DNA of 64,000 nt from Sphaerotilus hippei. GTDB taxonomy: Bacteria > Pseudomonadota > Gammaproteobacteria > Burkholderiales > Burkholderiaceae_C. A program made the translations under genes and the position numbers. Shown here one piece after another: positions 35,326 to 46,019 of this stretch (the first letter of the stretch is position 1; every line of letters starts with the position of its first letter). Below the pieces are notes generated by a model. That model had not been told where the DNA came from. It searched no databases and worked only from the letters and a program-made list of their open reading frames with translations. The stretch is from NCBI RefSeq assembly GCF_003201595.1, contig NZ_QJJS01000012.1:1-64000 (forward strand), in the 5' to 3' direction.

Positions 35326-36087
35326 TCAGAAGCGCAGGCCGGCCTTGACGCCGTAGGAGGTGTTCTTGCCGGTCCTGTCGCCTTCGACGGCGACGTTGAT
35401 CAGCCCCAGGTTGAGGTTGGCGCCGACGAACACCTTGTTCAGGTTGAAGCGCTCCTTCTGCAGCGTGGCGATGCCCTGCGCCTGGCTGTGCACCTGCACC
35501 ACGCCGATGCCGGCGTACGGGGTGAACAGCAGGAAACCCTTGGAGACCGACAGGTCCACGCTCGAGGTGCGCAGCTGGAGCTGGTCGACGCCCGACAGCC
35601 GGGTGTAGGCCGCACGCACGGCCACCGCCGGCACCAGCACGTCGCCCGGGATGAAGGCCCAGCGCAGTTCGGCGCCGCTGGTCTCGATGTTGCTGCCGGG
35701 CACCTGGCCCACCGCGACGGCCACGTCGAAGTTCCACGGCAGCCCCTTGTCCAGGCGCACCGAGGCCAGCGGCAGCGTGCCGGGCACCGAGCCGCCACCG
35801 GCGGCCTTCTTCAGCAGGTCGCGGTGCTCCAGCACCGTGCCGCTCACCGCCACGCCGACATCGAAGCCGAGCGTGCCCAGCGGGGCGGTCGGAATCAGCG
35901 GCTTGTAGGACAGGGCAGCGCCCAGGTCCTCGCTGAGCAGCCGGAACTCGCGCTGGTCGAGCTGCTGCACGGTGCCGATGTCGGCGGCATGTGTCGTGGC
36001 GACGCAACAGATGCCGGCCAGTGCCACCAGGGCACGCGGCAGTCGGGTCGGCAGGATCGTTCGGATCGAAGGGCGGACGGTGTTCAT
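35326..36087 (-). CDS. Predicted outer-membrane beta-barrel protein
   Basis: A 253-residue exported protein. The signal peptide (LVALAGICCVATTHAAD) leads to alternating hydrophobic/polar strands, such as LGFDVGVAVSGTV, WNFDVAVAVGQVPG, FTPYAGIGVVQVHSQ and VFVGANLNLGLINVAVEG, ending in YGVKAGLRF with the terminal Phe typical of BAM substrates. No named family is recognised. Its stop is close to the chemoreceptor stop (convergent). Role unknown. Confidence 0.8.
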   Translation of the reverse strand: MNTVRPSIRTILPTRLPRALVALAGICCVATTHAADIGTVQQLDQREFRLLSEDLGAALSYKPLIPTAPLGTLGFDVGVAVSGTVLEHRDLLKKAAGGGSVPGTLPLASVRLDKGLPWNFDVAVAVGQVPGSNIETSGAELRWAFIPGDVLVPAVAVRAAYTRLSGVDQLQLRTSSVDLSVSKGFLLFTPYAGIGVVQVHSQAQGIATLQKERFNLNKVFVGANLNLGLINVAVEGDRTGKNTSYGVKAGLRF

Positions 36088-36249
36088 GGCGTGTCGACTG
36101 GAAGGTGGGAACAGCGGGTGCGGCGGGCCGGTCGGCCGGCCGCGGACGGGCTCAGGCTAGCACCTCCGGCCCGCTTTCCATGGCGTCGGCCCACCCCGGC
36201 ATGCAACCCGATGTTGCGGCCCGGCTGGTGGGCGGGTCGCCGCTGTCCC

Positions 36250-36255
36250 TAGAAT
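36250..36255 (+). promoter_or_regulatory. -10-like hexamer before parE
   Basis: TAGAAT, 8 nt before the parE ATG at 36264; same arrangement as at 11129. Confidence 0.55.
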
Positions 36256-36263
36256 CCGCCGCC

Positions 36264-38234
36264 ATGGCAAGCAAACAAGGCAGCTACGAAGAGAGTTCGA
36301 TCCGTGTGCTCAAGGGGCTGGAACCCGTGAAGCAGCGGCCGGGCATGTACACCCGCACCGACAACCCGCTGCACATCGTGCAGGAGGTGATCGACAACGC
36401 CGCCGACGAGGCCCTGGCGCAGAACGGCAAGCGCATCGCCGTGACCCTGCACCTCGACGGCTCCATCAGCGTCGAGGACGACGGTCGCGGCATTCCATTC
36501 GGCCTGCACCCCGAGGAGCAGGTGCCGGTGGTGGAGATCGTCTTCACCCGGCTGCACGCGGGCGGCAAGTTCGACAAGGGCTCCGGCGGGGCCTACAGCT
36601 TCTCCGGCGGCCTGCACGGCGTGGGCGTCAGCGTGACCAATGCGCTGTCGACCCGGCTGCAGGTCAGCGTCTGGCGTGACCGCCAGGTGGCGCAGCTGGC
36701 GTTCTCGGGCGGTGACGTGATCGAGCCGCTGGTGGTGCGCCCGGCCGGCAGCGGCGACCGCCGCCAGGGCACGACGGTGCGGGTCTGGCCCGATGCGACC
36801 TATTTCGAGAGCGCCGACCTGCCGCGCGCCGAGCTGACCCACCTGCTGCGCAGCAAGGCGGTGCTGATGCCCGGCGTCACCGTGACGCTGCGCCACGAGA
36901 AGACCGGCGAGGTGCAGACCTGGCTGTACAAGGGCGGCCTGCGTGACTATCTGCAGCAGCACCTGAGCGCGGACACGCTGATCCCGCTGTTCGAGGGTGA
37001 GCAGCACGCCACCCGCGGCGAGAGCGAGACCTTCGCCGAAGGCGAGGGTGCGGCCTGGTGCGTCGCGTTCACCGAAGAAGGCTCGAACCTGCGCGAGAGC
37101 TACGTCAACCTGATCCCCACGGTGGCCGGCGGCACGCACGAGGCGGGCCTGAAGGACGGCCTGTTCCAGGCGGTCAAGGGTTTCGTCGAGCTGCATGCGC
37201 TGCTGCCCAAGGGCGTCAAGCTGATGCCCGACGACGTGTTCGGCCGCGCCAGCTTCGTGCTGTCGGCCAAGGTGCTGGATCCGCAGTTCCAGGGCCAGAT
37301 CAAGGAGCGCCTGAACAGCCGCGACGCGCTGCGGCTGGTGTCGGCCTATGTGCGACCGGCGCTGGAGCTGTGGCTGAACCAGCACGTCGAATACGGCCGC
37401 AAGCTGGCCGAGCTGGTCATCCGTCAGGCCCAGGCGCGCCAGCGCGCGGGCCAGAAGGTCGAGAAGAAGAAGGGCTCGGGCGTGGCGGTGCTGCCGGGCA
37501 AGCTGACCGACTGCGAGAGCCGCGACCTGAGCCTCAACGAGGTCTTCCTGGTCGAGGGCGACTCGGCCGGCGGCAGCGCCAAGATGGGGCGCAACAAGGA
37601 AACCCAGGCGGTGCTGCCGCTGCGCGGCAAGGTGCTCAACGCCTGGGAGGTCGAGCGCGACCGCCTGTTCGCCAACAACGAGATCCACGACATCGCGGTG
37701 GCCGTGGGGGTCGACCCGCACGGGCCGGACGACCAGCCGGACCTCAGCGGCCTGCGCTACGGCAAGATCTGCATCCTCAGCGACGCCGACGTCGACGGCT
37801 CGCACATCCAGGTGCTGCTGCTGACGCTGTTCTTCCGCCACTTTCCCCGGCTGATCGAGGCCGGCCACATCTTCGTGGCCAAGCCCCCGCTCTACCGGGT
37901 CGACGTGCCCGCGCGTGGCAAGAAGCTGGCGGCCAAGCATTACGCGCTCGACGAGGGCGAGCTGCAGTCCATTCTCGACAAGCAGCGCAAGGACGGCGCC
38001 CGCGAGAACAGCTGGAGCATCAGCCGCTTCAAGGGCCTGGGCGAGATGAGCGCCGAGCAGCTGTGGGAGACCACGCTGAACCCGGACACGCGCCGGCTGC
38101 TGCGGGTCGACTGCGGCGCGGTCGACTTCGGTGCCACGGTCGAGGCGCTGACCAAGCTGATGGGCAAGGGCGAGGCCGCGTCGCGGCGCGAACTGATGGA
38201 GCTGCACGGCGACGACGTCGAAGTCGACGTCTGA
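36264..38234 (+). CDS. parE: DNA topoisomerase IV subunit B
   Basis: A 656-residue ATPase subunit of topoisomerase IV, which decatenates sister chromosomes. The GHKL ATP-binding motifs are EVIDNAADEALA, VEDDGRGIP and HAGGKFDKGSG with GGLHGVGVSVTNAL. The transducer domain follows. The TOPRIM domain shows LVEGDSAGGSA and SDADVDGSHIQVLLLTLFF. Length and lack of the large GyrB insert favour ParE over GyrB. The start is ATG 36264; parC lies 4.4 kb further on the same strand, with a channel gene and a two-component system between them. Confidence 0.96.
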   Translation: MASKQGSYEESSIRVLKGLEPVKQRPGMYTRTDNPLHIVQEVIDNAADEALAQNGKRIAVTLHLDGSISVEDDGRGIPFGLHPEEQVPVVEIVFTRLHAGGKFDKGSGGAYSFSGGLHGVGVSVTNALSTRLQVSVWRDRQVAQLAFSGGDVIEPLVVRPAGSGDRRQGTTVRVWPDATYFESADLPRAELTHLLRSKAVLMPGVTVTLRHEKTGEVQTWLYKGGLRDYLQQHLSADTLIPLFEGEQHATRGESETFAEGEGAAWCVAFTEEGSNLRESYVNLIPTVAGGTHEAGLKDGLFQAVKGFVELHALLPKGVKLMPDDVFGRASFVLSAKVLDPQFQGQIKERLNSRDALRLVSAYVRPALELWLNQHVEYGRKLAELVIRQAQARQRAGQKVEKKKGSGVAVLPGKLTDCESRDLSLNEVFLVEGDSAGGSAKMGRNKETQAVLPLRGKVLNAWEVERDRLFANNEIHDIAVAVGVDPHGPDDQPDLSGLRYGKICILSDADVDGSHIQVLLLTLFFRHFPRLIEAGHIFVAKPPLYRVDVPARGKKLAAKHYALDEGELQSILDKQRKDGARENSWSISRFKGLGEMSAEQLWETTLNPDTRRLLRVDCGAVDFGATVEALTKLMGKGEAASRRELMELHGDDVEVDV

Positions 38235-38344
38235 GGCCTGCACGGTGATCCGGCCGGCCGCGGACCTGCGGCCCGGCCGGGCGCCACGATCGGCCGCCAA
38301 GGCCGAGAGGGCACCCCGGGCTGTACCTCGCCGGGGAGGGAGGC

Positions 38345-38363
38345 GTGGCGCGCCAGGCGCCAC
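38345..38363. repeat. Hairpin in the parE-to-channel gap
   Basis: GTGGCGC (38345-38351) pairs with GCGCCAC (38357-38363) with a 5-nt loop, 28 nt before the channel start at 38391. The surrounding 156-nt gap is GC-rich and otherwise shows nothing. Confidence 0.45.
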
Positions 38364-38390
38364 GGGGCAATCTGCACTGGGGTGGTGAAC

Positions 38391-39617
38391 ATGGATGAAG
38401 TGAAGGCGGCCCTCGCGGTCGTCGCCGGCGGGCTGGGCCCGTACGGCCCGAAGATCGTCGGCGCGCTGGTGCTGGCGCTGGTGGCCTGGGTGGCCTCGCG
38501 CCTGGTGCGCGGCGGGGTGCTGCGGGTGTGCCTGCGGCGCGGGCTGGACAGCCGGCTGCAGACGCCCGGCTTCTCGCTGATGCTGGCCAACATCGGCGCC
38601 GGCGTGGTCTGGCTGCTGGCCTTGCCGGGCCTGCTGGAGACGCTGGAGCTGCAGGGCCTGCTGGTGCCGGTCAACGTCATGATGTCGCGCATCATGGGTT
38701 TCCTGCCCAACCTGGTCGGGGCCGGGGTGGTCTTCGCGATCGGTTTCCTGGTCGCGCGCATCCTGCGCCAGATCGTCACCGGCCTGCTGCGCGCGGCCGG
38801 CTCGGAGCGGCTGGCCGAGCGGCTCGGCCTGGCCACCTCGCTGGGTGAGCACGGCCTGGCCGGCCTGGTCGGCTCGATGGTGTTCTCCTTCGTGCTGCTG
38901 CCGGTGCTGGCGGCCGCGCTCGAGCCGCTCGGGCTGGACGCGGTCACGCAGCCGGTCAGCCATCTGCTCGACACCATCGTCGCGCTGATCCCCAAGGTGA
39001 CCGCCTCGGTGATCATCCTGGCGATCTCCGCGCTGATCGGGCGGGCGGTCTCGGGCATCGTCGCCGGGCTGCTCGGCGGCATGGGCTTCAACAAGCTGCC
39101 GCAGCAGCTGGGCATGAGCGCCGGCCTGCTGCCGGGCGGGCGCAGCGCCTCGGAGCTGGCCGGCTCGGTGGTGATGGGGGCCATCGTGCTGGTCGCGCTG
39201 ATGCAGGCCTGCGAGGTGCTCGGCTTCTCCATCCTGACCCGGCTGGTGGCCGACATCGGCGCGGCCGTGGCGCGGGTGATGGTGGCGGTGGTGGTCATGC
39301 TCGCCGGGCTGTGGCTGTCGGCCGCGGCGATGCGCGTGATCCGCGCCGGTTCGGCCGCCAATGCGCCGGCACTGGCGCAGATGGCGCGCCTGGCCATCCT
39401 GTTCTTCACCGCAGCACTGGCGCTGCGCCAGGCCGGCCTGCCCGGCGACATCGTCGCGATCGCCTTCGGCGGGGTGGTCGGTGCGCTGGCCATCGGGGTG
39501 GCCGTGGCCGTGGGGGTGGGCGGGCGCCATGTCGCCGGGCGCCTGCTCGAGGAGGCGGTCGCGGCGCTGCGCACGCGCCGTCCGGACTCGCCGCCGCCGA
39601 TCCGCTTTCCCGACTGA
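38391..39617 (+). CDS. MscS-like / TM-helix-repeat membrane channel protein (CmpX-like)
   Basis: A 408-residue inner-membrane protein with about ten hydrophobic segments. Repeated units such as FLPNLVGAGVVFAIGFLVAR and ALIPKVTASVIILAISALIG match the conserved TM-helix repeat seen in CmpX-type mechanosensitive-channel relatives. A long cytoplasmic MscS beta-domain is not evident, so channel activity is an inference. ATG 38391 is the start; a GTG three codons earlier is possible. It is followed after 10 nt by a 17-codon leader frame and a histidine kinase, which suggests a link to envelope-stress sensing. Confidence 0.8.
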   Translation: MDEVKAALAVVAGGLGPYGPKIVGALVLALVAWVASRLVRGGVLRVCLRRGLDSRLQTPGFSLMLANIGAGVVWLLALPGLLETLELQGLLVPVNVMMSRIMGFLPNLVGAGVVFAIGFLVARILRQIVTGLLRAAGSERLAERLGLATSLGEHGLAGLVGSMVFSFVLLPVLAAALEPLGLDAVTQPVSHLLDTIVALIPKVTASVIILAISALIGRAVSGIVAGLLGGMGFNKLPQQLGMSAGLLPGGRSASELAGSVVMGAIVLVALMQACEVLGFSILTRLVADIGAAVARVMVAVVVMLAGLWLSAAAMRVIRAGSAANAPALAQMARLAILFFTAALALRQAGLPGDIVAIAFGGVVGALAIGVAVAVGVGGRHVAGRLLEEAVAALRTRRPDSPPPIRFPD

Positions 39618-39627
39618 GGAGCCGGCC

Positions 39628-39681
39628 ATGGGCATGCAGACCGGACGAGCGGGCGGGCGACGCGCCTGCCCGGGCCGCTGA
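39628..39681 (+). CDS. 17-residue leader peptide coupled to the histidine kinase
   Basis: A short frame (MGMQTGRAGGRRACPGR) with GAGGA about 8 nt upstream. Its stop TGA overlaps the kinase ATG (TGATG). The kinase has no Shine-Dalgarno of its own, so its translation probably depends on ribosomes finishing this frame. It is too short to be a folded protein; the role is probably translational coupling. Confidence 0.55.
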   Translation: MGMQTGRAGGRRACPGR

Positions 39682-41285
39682 TGCGGCGCCTGCGGCGCTG
39701 GTTCGAGAGCCGGCGCCTGCTCATCCAGCACCTGCTGGTCGGCGCGGTGCCGACGCTCGCGCTGGCCGGGCTGGCGCACCGTGTGCTGGCGCTGCCGCAG
39801 GAGGTCGTGCTGGCCGTGCTGCTCACCGGGGGCTCGTGCACGGCCGCCGCCGCGGCCCTCGCGTGGCAGACGGCCAAGGTGCTGCGCGGCTTCAGCATCG
39901 GTTCGCAGGTGCTGCGCCGCAGCACGGTGCACGACGAGCACAACTTCCCGCTGTCGCACACCAGCGCCGACGTGCAGCGCGCCTGCGTCTCGCTGCGCCG
40001 GCTGGTCGAGGGCACGCGCCGGCGCCAGCGGGTGCTGGTCGCCCATGCCGAAGTGCTCGGCCACCGGCTGGAGGCGCGCACCCATGAGCTGTCGACGCTG
40101 CAGAACCTGTCCATCGGCCTGGCCAGCAAGTCCGACCTGAACGAGCTGGTCGACGAGGCGCTCGGCGCGCTGGAGCAGACCATGGCCTACAGCAGCGCCT
40201 CGGTCTGGTCGCGCGGCGAGCGCGAGGCCGGCGGGCACGTGGTGCTGATGGGCTACCGCCACGCGTCCGACCAGATCGACCAGATGCCGGCCGAGGACCT
40301 GACCGGCATGCGCCTGTCGCGCCAGAACCTGCAGCGCTACGAGCAGATCGAGCGGGAGGGCCTGCCGGTGGTCGAGAACCAGGTGCGCCAGAGCCTGCTG
40401 TCGTGGCTGTGGAGCTTCCTGTCCGACGATGCCCGCACCTCCGAGCTCTACCGCAGCACCCGCGCCTGGATGGCCGTGCCGCTGAAGTCGCGCGAGAGCG
40501 TGATGGGCGTGCTGCGGGTCGATCACAGCGACCCCGACTACTTCGACGAGCAGCGCATGCGCCTGCTCAGCGCCGTGGGCAGCCAGACGGGGCTGGCGAT
40601 GCGCCACGCCCAGCTGCTGGCGCAGCAGAAGGACATGGCCGTGGTGGCCGAGCGCAACCGCATCGCCCGTGACCTGCACGACGCCGTGTCGCAGACCCTG
40701 TTCGCCGCCAACGTGATTGCCGGCACCGTGGCCACGCTGGCCGATCGTGGCGACCTCGAGGCCGGCGAGCGTCTGCGCAGGCAGGCGCAGACGCTGCAGC
40801 GCCTGAACCGCGGAGCGCTGTCGGAGATGCGCCTGCTGATGTTCGAGCTGCGCCCCGACGCGATCGAGCAGACCCCGCTGGCCGAACTGCTCGGCCATGC
40901 GATCGAGGCGCTGGCCTGCCGCGGCGAGGTGGTCGTGACCCAGCAGCTCGATCGTGAGGACCGGCTGCCCGCGGCCGTGCGGGTGCAGCTCTACCGCATC
41001 GCGCAGGAGGCGCTGTCGAACGTGGCCCGCCACAGCGGGGCCAGCGAGGTGCTGGTGCGGTGGCAGGCCCCGGCCGACGGTCCGGTGGTCCTGACCATCA
41101 CCGACAATGGCCGCGGTTTCGAGACCGGCCTGCATCGGCCCGGCCACTTCGGCCTGGGCAACATGGCCGACCGCGCCGCCGAGATCGGCGCCCGGCTCGA
41201 ATTCATCAGTTCGCCCGACCAAGGTACATCGGTGCGCATCGAGCATTCAACCGCTCTGATTTCCGATAATCCTGATCCCCCATGA
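39681..41285 (+). CDS. GAF-containing sensor histidine kinase (NarX/LiaS-type)
   Basis: A 534-residue kinase of the HisKA_3 class. Two N-terminal membrane helices (about 14-34 and 38-58) are followed by a coiled-coil, a GAF domain (about 135-310) with MAVPLKSRESVMGVLRVDHS, the dimerisation/phosphoacceptor helix AERNRIARDLHDAVSQTLF with the phospho-His at residue 333, and a HATPase domain with QEALSNVARHSGA, ITDNGRGF and GHFGLGNMADRAAEIGARL. Together with the following response regulator, which it overlaps by 4 nt, it forms a two-component system. The stimulus is unknown. Confidence 0.92.
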   Translation: MRRLRRWFESRRLLIQHLLVGAVPTLALAGLAHRVLALPQEVVLAVLLTGGSCTAAAAALAWQTAKVLRGFSIGSQVLRRSTVHDEHNFPLSHTSADVQRACVSLRRLVEGTRRRQRVLVAHAEVLGHRLEARTHELSTLQNLSIGLASKSDLNELVDEALGALEQTMAYSSASVWSRGEREAGGHVVLMGYRHASDQIDQMPAEDLTGMRLSRQNLQRYEQIEREGLPVVENQVRQSLLSWLWSFLSDDARTSELYRSTRAWMAVPLKSRESVMGVLRVDHSDPDYFDEQRMRLLSAVGSQTGLAMRHAQLLAQQKDMAVVAERNRIARDLHDAVSQTLFAANVIAGTVATLADRGDLEAGERLRRQAQTLQRLNRGALSEMRLLMFELRPDAIEQTPLAELLGHAIEALACRGEVVVTQQLDREDRLPAAVRVQLYRIAQEALSNVARHSGASEVLVRWQAPADGPVVLTITDNGRGFETGLHRPGHFGLGNMADRAAEIGARLEFISSPDQGTSVRIEHSTALISDNPDPP

Positions 41286-41941
41286 CCCCGTCCCCTGTTT
41301 CTGCCGCCCCGGCCATCCGCGTGTTTGTCGTCGACGATCACCCGATGATCCGCCTGGGGCTGATCGCCATGGTCGAGGGCGAGACGGACCTCGAGTGCGT
41401 GGGCGAGGCCGCCCACGGCCGCGATGCCGTGCGCCTGATTCCCGAGGTGGCGCCCGACGTGGTGCTGCTCGACCTGCTGATGCCCCAGATGGACGGCATC
41501 GAGGTGCTGCAGGCGCTGGCCGCCCGCCTGCCGCAGACCCGCTTCCTGGTGCTGACCAGCCTGGTCGAGCCCGCTCAGGTGCAGCGTGCGCTGGCCGCCG
41601 GGGCCAGCGGCTTCCTCGCCAAGACGGCTTCGGCGCAGGAGCTGGTCCACATCATCCGCGGTGCCCATGGCGGGCGCCGTGTGCTGTCGCCCGAGGTCAC
41701 CGAGGCGCTGATCGATGCCCAGCGCAGCCCCGCTCCCGGGGCCGACCTGACCCAGCGCGAGCGTGACCTGCTGGCGCTGATGGCGCGTGGCTGCAGCAAC
41801 CAGGACATCGCCGGGCAGCTCCACATCGCGCTGCCCACGGTCAAGTACCACGTCACCAACATCCTCGGCAAGCTGGGCGCGAGCAACCGCACCGAGGCCG
41901 TGCTGCTGGCCCTGCGCCACCGCATCGTCGCCACCGACTGA
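41282..41941 (+). CDS. NarL/LuxR-family response regulator
   Basis: A 219-residue regulator. The receiver domain begins with IRVFVVDDHPMIRLGL, has the phosphoacceptor Asp64 in DVVLLDLLMPQMDG and the conserved Lys in GFLAKTASA. The C-terminal GerE-type helix-turn-helix reads LTQRERDLLALMARGCSNQD and IALPTVKYHVTNILGKLGAS. It is coupled to the histidine kinase by an ATGA overlap. A terminator follows. Target genes are unknown; the channel upstream is a candidate. Confidence 0.95.
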   Translation: MTPSPVSAAPAIRVFVVDDHPMIRLGLIAMVEGETDLECVGEAAHGRDAVRLIPEVAPDVVLLDLLMPQMDGIEVLQALAARLPQTRFLVLTSLVEPAQVQRALAAGASGFLAKTASAQELVHIIRGAHGGRRVLSPEVTEALIDAQRSPAPGADLTQRERDLLALMARGCSNQDIAGQLHIALPTVKYHVTNILGKLGASNRTEAVLLALRHRIVATD

Positions 41942-41965
41942 ACCCGTCCCCGACTTTGGTATGGG

Positions 41966-41995
41966 CCCCGACCCGACCCGGGTCGGGGGTGTTTT
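41966..41995 (+). terminator. Terminator after the two-component pair
   Basis: CCCCGACCC (41966-41974) pairs with GGGTCGGGG (41980-41988) across a 5-nt loop; TTTT ends at 41995. It separates the kinase-regulator transcript from the parC unit. Confidence 0.82.
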
Positions 41996-42096
41996 CCCCT
42001 GCGCGCTCCTAACATCGTCGTCAGCGAGCGGCGGTGCTTTCTCCCCCTGCGAAGCCGCTCGCCGGACCATACAACTGACAGGGAGGGTCTTTTTAA

Positions 42097-42207
42097 ATGA
42101 ACAACTCGACAGGGACCCGTGTCTGCATGGCCACGGGAAGAGGGCGGTCGTCAGCCGCCGTTCCTTCCGCCTCGCGTGTCCGGTCCGCCTGCGCTGATCC
42201 GTGGTGA
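42097..42207 (+). CDS. Possible 36-residue leader/small protein upstream of parC
   Basis: A frame MNNSTGTRVCMATGRGRSSA... of 36 codons with GGAGG at 42082-42086 (10 nt upstream) and a -10-like TACAAC at 42070-42075. Its TGA ends 2 nt before the next gene's ATG (42210). The composition (Arg/Ser-rich) is unlike a folded protein. It may couple translation of the next gene; it may also be chance. Confidence 0.35.
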   Translation: MNNSTGTRVCMATGRGRSSAAVPSASRVRSACADPW

Positions 42208-42209
42208 CG

Positions 42210-42638
42210 ATGATGAACAGCTGGATCCTGTCGCTGCAGCTGATGCTGCTGCTCACGCTGGTGCTGGTGATCAAGGGCTGGCGCAGCTGGTCCGGGCAGG
42301 GCGCGCGCCGGGTCGCGTCCGCTGCGCCCCGGGTCGACGTCGCGCTCCCGGACGAGCCTGACGCCGATTTCCCCGACACGCTCATCGACTGGGCGAGCTT
42401 CCGGCTCGACACCCAGTTCATGGAAGAGCTGCGCTTCAGCCTCTTCGAGACCGACGCCGAGGGCTCGGCGCAGGAGCCGGCGCCGCTGACCGACTGGCAG
42501 GAGTTCGGCATCCCCGACGCCGGCGTGGAGCCCCACGACGCGTCGCCGGGTTCCGGGGACGCGGCCTTGTCCTGCACAATCGCGGCGCAGGTGCACGAAC
42601 GTGCCTGGGTACCATGGGTCGACCGTCCGGTCGGCTGA
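42210..42638 (+). CDS. Small membrane-anchored acidic protein of unknown function
   Basis: A 142-residue protein with one N-terminal membrane helix (about residues 3-22, WILSLQLMLLLTLVLVIKGW) and an acidic, probably cytoplasmic tail of about 115 residues, rich in Asp/Glu and Pro. It has no recognised domain. The ATG at 42210 follows a weak ribosome site; the next codon, also ATG, is equally possible. parC starts 21 nt after its stop. Confidence 0.55.
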   Translation: MMNSWILSLQLMLLLTLVLVIKGWRSWSGQGARRVASAAPRVDVALPDEPDADFPDTLIDWASFRLDTQFMEELRFSLFETDAEGSAQEPAPLTDWQEFGIPDAGVEPHDASPGSGDAALSCTIAAQVHERAWVPWVDRPVG

Positions 42639-42659
42639 GGCACCACACCCCGCGAGACG

Positions 42660-44987
<2,328 letters not shown>

Positions 44988-44992
44988 TGCGA

Positions 44993-45021
44993 CCGGGGGT
45001 GCGGTGCCGCCGTTCCCCCGG
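44993..45021. repeat. Hairpin between convergent parC and HDOD genes
   Basis: CCGGGGG (44993-44999) pairs with CCCCCGG (45015-45021). The loop of 15 nt contains a smaller GGTGCCGCC. No T-run; it probably shields both 3' ends. Confidence 0.45.
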
Positions 45022-45027
45022 CGCAGC

Positions 45028-45891
45028 TCAGTGCAGCAGGTCCTGCAGGCCGCCCAGCAGCTCCTCGAGCGGGGGCATCACCGCCTTGGGCTTCAGGTGA
45101 GCGTGTTCGGCCGCCAGCTCGGGCAGCCAGGTCGGCGCGATGCCCAGGCGCTGGCCGACGTCCCCGGGGTAGGACGCGACCAGCTCCTCGCTGCCGAGCC
45201 GGTATTCCGACACCCGGGCCCGCCAGGCAGCCAGATGCACGATGGCCGCGACCTTGCCACCCGATTCGTCCTCCAGCGGCGAGGGCACGTGGCGGATGGC
45301 CTCGGTGATCTCGTCGGGGAAATGCCAGCGCCGCGCCAGCTCGGCACCGACGTCGGCATAGTGGTAGCCGAAGCTCTGGGTCTCCATCTCGGCGCGGCGC
45401 GGGTCGATGGGTGAGCAGGTCCTGTCCATGAACAGCATCTGCTCGGGCATGGCCGCATGCATCACCAGTTCGCCGATGGCATGCGTCAGGCCGACGGTGA
45501 AGCACAGGTCGGTGTTCTCTCCGGCCAGCCTGCCCAGCCAGCGCGCGGTCACGGCCGTGCCCAGGCAGTAGCTCCAGAACTGGTTCAGGTTCAGGCTCGG
45601 CGTGGCCTTGAAGCCGCCGGCCAGCCCGCTGCCGACCACCAGGTTGCGCACCATGACGAACCCCAGCATGCGCAGCGCGTCATCGACGGTGCTGACCTTG
45701 TGCGTGACATGGAAGTAGGCCGAGTTCGCCAGGCGCAGCAGCTTGGCGCTGATGACCGGGTCGGCCGTGATCTGGCTGGCGATCTCGTCGATCGACACCT
45801 CTTCGTGGTTGAAGCTCTGGATCAGCTGGTGCACGACCTTGGGAATCGTCGGCAGGGCGTGGGCATGATCAAAGAGATGGGCGATGCGCAT
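45028..45891 (-). CDS. HDOD-domain signalling protein
   Basis: A 287-residue protein. The HDOD domain (about 15-215) starts LPTIPKVVHQLIQSFNHEEV, with LLRLANSAYFHVTHKVSTVDDAL and GLTHAIGELVM. The HD metal ligands are replaced, as is usual for HDOD, so it is not expected to be a phosphodiesterase. Such proteins act in bacterial signalling, motility or stress responses without a clear common function. It stands alone on the minus strand, convergent with parC. Confidence 0.9.
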   Translation of the reverse strand: MRIAHLFDHAHALPTIPKVVHQLIQSFNHEEVSIDEIASQITADPVISAKLLRLANSAYFHVTHKVSTVDDALRMLGFVMVRNLVVGSGLAGGFKATPSLNLNQFWSYCLGTAVTARWLGRLAGENTDLCFTVGLTHAIGELVMHAAMPEQMLFMDRTCSPIDPRRAEMETQSFGYHYADVGAELARRWHFPDEITEAIRHVPSPLEDESGGKVAAIVHLAAWRARVSEYRLGSEELVASYPGDVGQRLGIAPTWLPELAAEHAHLKPKAVMPPLEELLGGLQDLLH

Positions 45892-46019
45892 GGTCGGACT
45901 CCTGACGTGGTCCGCACCTTGCGGACGTCGTTCCGGGATATCGACCTTCGTCCGGACGCATTGAGCTCACCCGGCACCGTGTTTTCCCTGCGCCGGGCCT
46001 GCGGCACGAAACGCGCGGA

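Noticed and set aside
36249-41246. A 1665-codon open frame on the minus strand opposite parE, the channel gene and the histidine kinase
   Set aside because: It runs opposite several well-supported genes; composition is His/Arg/Gln/Gly-rich without domains, the usual result of high GC content on the antisense strand.
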